Source: Cyclostephanos tholiformis (lineage: Eukaryota; Bacillariophyta; Thalassiosirophyceae; Thalassiosirales; Thalassiosiraceae). Taken from it: a stretch of DNA of 22,865 nucleotides. The stretch is taken from positions 1 through 22,865 of the forward strand of contig JALLPB010000116.1 in assembly GCA_036939975.1 (NCBI GenBank). The letters are read 5' to 3'. The notes below the pieces were generated by a model, which had not been told where the DNA came from, did no database searches, and saw nothing but the letters and a program-made list of their open reading frames with translations. The position numbers and the translations under genes are program-made. This document shows positions 20,368-22,865 of this stretch, in pieces (position 1 is the stretch's first letter; the number at the start of each line of letters is the position of its first letter).

Positions 20368-20571
20368 TGTTGAGGACACGATGAATTAATCGATTTGGAT
20401 CTGATTTGACAATGTAAATCGAGATATTAATTGATTTATGCGGGTCTACTCTACTCGGTGGCTACAGGAGGGATGTGATGTGGAAAGAGAGCATCTTGCC
20501 AGCTCACCTTCTTCTGTGCTGGACAGTACGATGTACGTACTGGCTTGGACCCGGGAGACTTTGTCTCAACA
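20368..20571 (-). repeat. 5' LTR of the copia element
   Basis: 204 bases, with intact terminal inverted repeats TGTTGAG (20368-20374) and CTCAACA (20565-20571). It differs from the 3' LTR at about 12 positions, most of them transitions. The motif ATATTAATTGATTTA in this LTR (near 20424) is complementary to the sequence just inside the LTR (20354-20367), so the two can pair. Confidence 0.95.
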
Positions 20572-20576
20572 GTTAT
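20572..20576. repeat. Target-site duplication GTTAT, right copy
   Basis: Identical to 14964-14968 and immediately adjacent to the outer end of the 5' LTR. Confidence 0.85.
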
Positions 20577-20625
20577 CACTGAATGTTCCCCTCTTACTGG
20601 CCTTTATTGTATCGGATAGTGACAT
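20577..20625 (-). pseudogene. BspA-like LRR remnant, part upstream of the retrotransposon
   Basis: The minus strand from the ATG at 20623-20625 reads MSLSDTIKASKRGTFSDN. It continues across one copy of the target-site duplication into CTSL at 14957-14968 on the other side of the element. This is one LRR_5 unit (D-x-I-K-x-x-x-x-G-T-F-x-x-x-C-T-S-L) split by the insertion. A TAA lies just upstream of the ATG, so the original start is not known. Confidence 0.65.
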
Positions 20626-20765
20626 GTTTTATTGATGTAATGTTACTATGAAATGCCTCCTTCCCAAATTACCATGTAGGCCGGGGTTTAAGAAACAACA
20701 GCTAATGATATCATTTGGGTGGGGCGCGCAAAGTACCACTTGAGGTATTACTTTTAAAGAAAAAC
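20626..20765. other. Spacer between the LRR remnant and the palindromic element
   Basis: No coding signal is seen. It may include further decayed LRR sequence, but no repeat unit can be read. An AATGATATCATT palindrome occurs near 20703. Confidence 0.3.
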
Positions 20766-21264
20766 TGTCCCCATACCCTCATTTAAGTTTTGGCGCCGTT
20801 CAGTCACCCCGAATTTTGGCTAGTTTTTTTATTACCTCGGTTGGTCCGTTTACTGTATTTTGTTTACCTCATTTCTGTGTTTGGACGATTTTTTTTGTCT
20901 CTCTGGCCTTGCTATATTTCCTTCTGCCCCAGCCGCAGCTGTAAGCTTTCTACTTACCTCGTAGGTTGGATGTAGCTGTTAGTTTACCTCGCCACACTAG
21001 TGTCTCTCTCCCACTCTGAAGTGAGGTAAACAAAAACTTTTTAGAGGCAATGACAAGGTAAACAAAAAGTACATTTTCACAGAGTGAGGTAAAACAAAGT
21101 AGTATTTTCATGCGAGGTGTGGCGGCACTAGTCGAGGTAAACAAAAAATAAAAATATGATAGCTCAAGTTCAGAACAAACAATTTCTTCATGAGGTAAAG
21201 TAAAAATTAGCCGAAATTTGGGGTGACCGGACGGCGCCGAAACTTAAATGAGGGTATGGGGACA
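20766..21264. mobile_element. 499-bp foldback/MITE-like element with GAGGTAAAC motif array
   Basis: Terminal inverted repeats of 73 bases (20766-20838 and 21192-21264) match at about 64 positions; the outer 25 (TGTCCCCATACCCTCATTTA and on) are perfect. AAC flanks both ends, a possible 3-bp target duplication. The interior has TTTACCTC-type motifs on the left (20832, 20873, 20954, 20983). Their complement, GAGGTAAAC plus an A run, is on the right (21023, about 21053, 21086, 21134, 21192, with a partial copy at 21114). There is no coding capacity, so it is non-autonomous. Confidence 0.75.
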
Positions 21265-21756
21265 AACGTCCCATAATATTATGTACTTACATATATCCTT
21301 ACGTACGAATTTGCTAACCCTTTTTTTATGCATTGTGTGAGATGGAGAGGATAAAAATACGCCTGTCGGGTATTTAAGCAACAATAGCTAGGGCCTGTGA
21401 TTTCTTTAACTCACAAACAAAAAATACACAAATACACAAACGAACACTTGGGAACACTCTTGCTTGGATGGGTGTCTTTGAGGTTGAGGGAAAAGGGGGG
21501 GAAGCCCCTCATTTCTTCTCCATCGGGCTTCCCCCCTTTTTATGCGGTTTTCCTATCACACAATTTACCTATCATGTAAAAAATCATTTAATAACCATAA
21601 ATAATATGAACCATGTTTAAATCAAATATGCACTTAGTATAAAATTAACAGTAGAATCCTCTAACGAGTACACCACGTCCAACGCCAAACTCAATCCCAG
21701 CAAATTGCCGGGATATAGCTCCAGTAGATGTAGGTACGCCCCTCGCATTCCAGTGA
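21265..21756. other. Non-coding stretch with a strong hairpin
   Basis: AT-rich sequence. The one structured feature is an inverted repeat: AAAAGGGGGGGAAGCCC at 21491-21507 pairs with GGGCTTCCCCCCTTTTT at about 21525-21541 across a loop of about 17 bases. At 21645-21757 the minus strand has an open frame (ISRQFAGIEFGVGRG region) that may be a further exon of the neighbouring fragment. Confidence 0.45.
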
Positions 21757-22395
21757 TTATTGTGCAGCAATTGATACATCGCGTGCAAATGCCAGCGCTC
21801 TCTGTCTCTGGGGGTTAATAAATGACAAGATGGCGCCGCCTTCCCTGATGAGGGGGATGGGGATGACGTATGATCGACGATGTGCAAATTCCGCCATGGA
21901 GGATGGCATTACGATAGGAGACGCATCGCAAGCCATCCTCAGTAGACTCGGGGACAACGTATACGCATTAGATGGTGATGATGATGCATCGCTCATCGTC
22001 CAACTCACCGTCGGATGTAGCAATTTGTCGATCCGAGCCGCGTAGTGACGTCCCCCCTGGGCCAATACTGGCACCACGACCACGACCGCCAGCATTGGCA
22101 CGGATGTCGTCGTCTTCCCCCTGTCATCGTCATCGTTGTTGTCCTCATTGTGGGCATCATCATTGTTGTTGCTATTCCATTCCCACACGTGATGCATCAA
22201 TTCGGACATCGCCAATGACGATGCATAATATGCCCTGGCATTGGGACCGTTGGCGTCGTTCTTGACATGCAAATTGGCCAATCCTTGGGAGAGTATGCAC
22301 AACAACGTACCGTCGAAGGAGGATAGGGCATCGGACGTCGATGAAGAGTGGTCAGGTGACCACTCGTTTGATGAAATAAAGGACACAACAATCAA
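21757..22395 (-). CDS. Unrecognised coding fragment, possibly internal exon(s)
   Basis: The open frame runs 212 codons to a TAA at 21757 but has no ATG near its start; the first Met is far inside (MSELMHHVW). Its first bases overlap the putative intron of the transposase-like gene. Codon use and Asn/Asp runs resemble the host genes. Recognisable blocks are helical (LLCILSQGLANLHV, ARAYYASSLAMSELMHHV, MAEFAHRRSYVIPIPLI), but I do not know the family. A GTGAGT near 22008 could be a donor, making the stretch VSWTMSDASSSPSNAYTL an intron of about 60 nt. The downstream end may continue in another frame (21645-21756). It is therefore either part of a multi-exon gene or a gene whose 5' end was displaced by the neighbouring transposon fragment. 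Confidence 0.45.
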   Translation of the reverse strand: MIVVSFISSNEWSPDHSSSTSDALSSFDGTLLCILSQGLANLHVKNDANGPNARAYYASSLAMSELMHHVWEWNSNNNDDAHNEDNNDDDDRGKTTTSVPMLAVVVVVPVLAQGGRHYAARIDKLLHPTVSWTMSDASSSPSNAYTLSPSLLRMACDASPIVMPSSMAEFAHRRSYVIPIPLIREGGAILSFINPQRQRALAFARDVSIAAQ

Positions 22396-22405
22396 AAAAA
22401 CTCAC

Positions 22406-22822
22406 CAACACATCAACCAGTTCAGAAATGGCCTTGATGAAGGCCTGGACCCATTTTCGGTGGGTCTTTGGGTCGACGGCGCCGTTGGACGTGCCAACTG
22501 TCGAGCACCCTGGGCCCTGCTTGGGGTAAACCTTTAAATAAAGGGCCCTGAGCAGGTGCTCCGGGCGCCCCCCCATCGGACGGAGCTCATTGCAAATGAT
22601 GAGCTCCCAGACGGTTTCCACGACCCTAATGCTTGTTCCGAAGAACTCACGGAGGAGCCGTGTCTCCATAGACAACCACCCCCCATTGCAACAAGACGGG
22701 CAGTTCATCAGGCCCCGGGCAATCCCACAGAATTTGGGGATTGCCTCAAAGGGGCCAATGGGGTCATGGTCATCATCCTCGATGATCCTGGCGGTGTTGG
22801 TGTTGCCGGCGTTGTTTGCCAT
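22406..22822 (-). CDS. DDE-transposase-like gene, first exon or N-terminal fragment
   Basis: 139 codons from the ATG at 22820-22822 to a GTGAGT donor (22400-22405). The protein has an acidic Asn/Thr N-terminus, a CPSCC pair, then a conserved-looking stretch (FFGTSIRVVETVWELI, LRPMGGRPEHLL, KVYPKQGPGCSTVG, DPKTHRKWV, FIKAISELVDVL). This pattern matches the N-terminal part of Harbinger-like (DDE_Tnp_4) transposase proteins I associate with diatoms; recognition is from memory, without a search. The catalytic DDE domain would lie in later exons, but no such sequence is found downstream within the window. It is thus a fragment, or its second exon is elsewhere. No terminal inverted repeat was found around it. 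Confidence 0.55.
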
Positions 22823-22865
22823 GGTAGAGGAGGAGGACAAGGGTGGAGGGGGAGGGGAGATTTTT

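Larger units (their letters stand above)
14969..20571 (-). mobile_element. Complete but inactive Ty1/copia LTR retrotransposon (diatom CoDi-like)
   Basis: A 5603-bp element with two 204-bp LTRs and a GTTAT target-site duplication. Coding order on the minus strand is gag, protease, integrase, reverse transcriptase, RNase H, which defines Ty1/copia. Except for the first codons of gag, all coding segments share one frame, so the ancestor had a single gag-pol frame. That frame is broken by stops at 19405, 18292, 17149, 17116, 16366, 15871 and 15820, and by one frameshift within 20189-20286. After the 5' LTR the sequence is TATTAATTGATTTACAGAGG, with no obvious match to the iMet tRNA 3' end, so the primer is unclear. 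The element is inserted in a BspA-like LRR gene. Confidence 0.95.

Noticed and set aside
20832..21199. CRISPR-like array from the repeated GAGGTAAAC motif
   Set aside because: Repeats are short, irregularly spaced and inverted about a centre, within terminal inverted repeats in a eukaryotic context.

Overview
The window looks like nuclear DNA from a diatom, most likely a centric one. Introns are spliceosomal (72-149 nt, GT-AG, nearly all donors GTGAGT). Two genes have signal-peptide or plastid-type N-termini. The repeats (a Ty1/copia element, BspA-type leucine-rich repeat debris, a DDE-transposase-like fragment) resemble those I associate with diatom genomes. Species is not determinable from the sequence alone. 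Coding DNA is rich in CGA/CGT triplets, giving long Ser, Asp, Thr or Val runs.

Left half (1-14120), five host genes. (1) 372-1748 (+): a GT32-like type II membrane glycosyltransferase. (2) 2747-4078 (-): an unrecognised, probably plastid-targeted membrane protein. (3) 4380-8419 (+): a seven-exon ISWI chromatin remodeller (1131 aa) with AutoN-like, SNF2 ATPase, HAND, SANT and SLIDE regions; all six intron junctions keep frame. (4) 8579-9820 (-): a predicted thylakoid-lumen protein. (5) 10197-13997 (+): a three-exon, 1206-aa mTERF-repeat protein whose C-terminus carries a NUMOD1/IENR1-like helix-turn-helix and an RNase H-like fold. Genes 2/3 and 4/5 are divergent pairs over short intergenic regions (301 and 376 bp); genes 3/4 converge. 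A diverged second copy of the end of gene 5 lies immediately downstream.

Right half (about 14400-22865) is repeat-rich. A decayed BspA-like LRR gene on the minus strand (14410-14968, resuming at 20577) is split by a complete 5603-bp Ty1/copia retrotransposon on the minus strand (14969-20571). It has 204-bp LTRs with TGTTGAG/CTCAACA ends (192/204 identical) and a GTTAT target-site duplication. Its gag-pol is one reading frame broken by at least seven stop codons and one frameshift, and its RT active site is mutated. Next is a 499-bp palindromic element (20766-21264) with 73-bp terminal inverted repeats and many copies of a GAGGTAAAC-type motif. The right edge has an unrecognised coding fragment (21757-22395) abutting the first exon of a DDE-transposase-like gene (22406-22822), both on the minus strand.

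The host genes do not form an obvious pathway. The strongest candidates for something undescribed are the mTERF/NUMOD1/RNase H-like fusion and the palindromic motif-array element.
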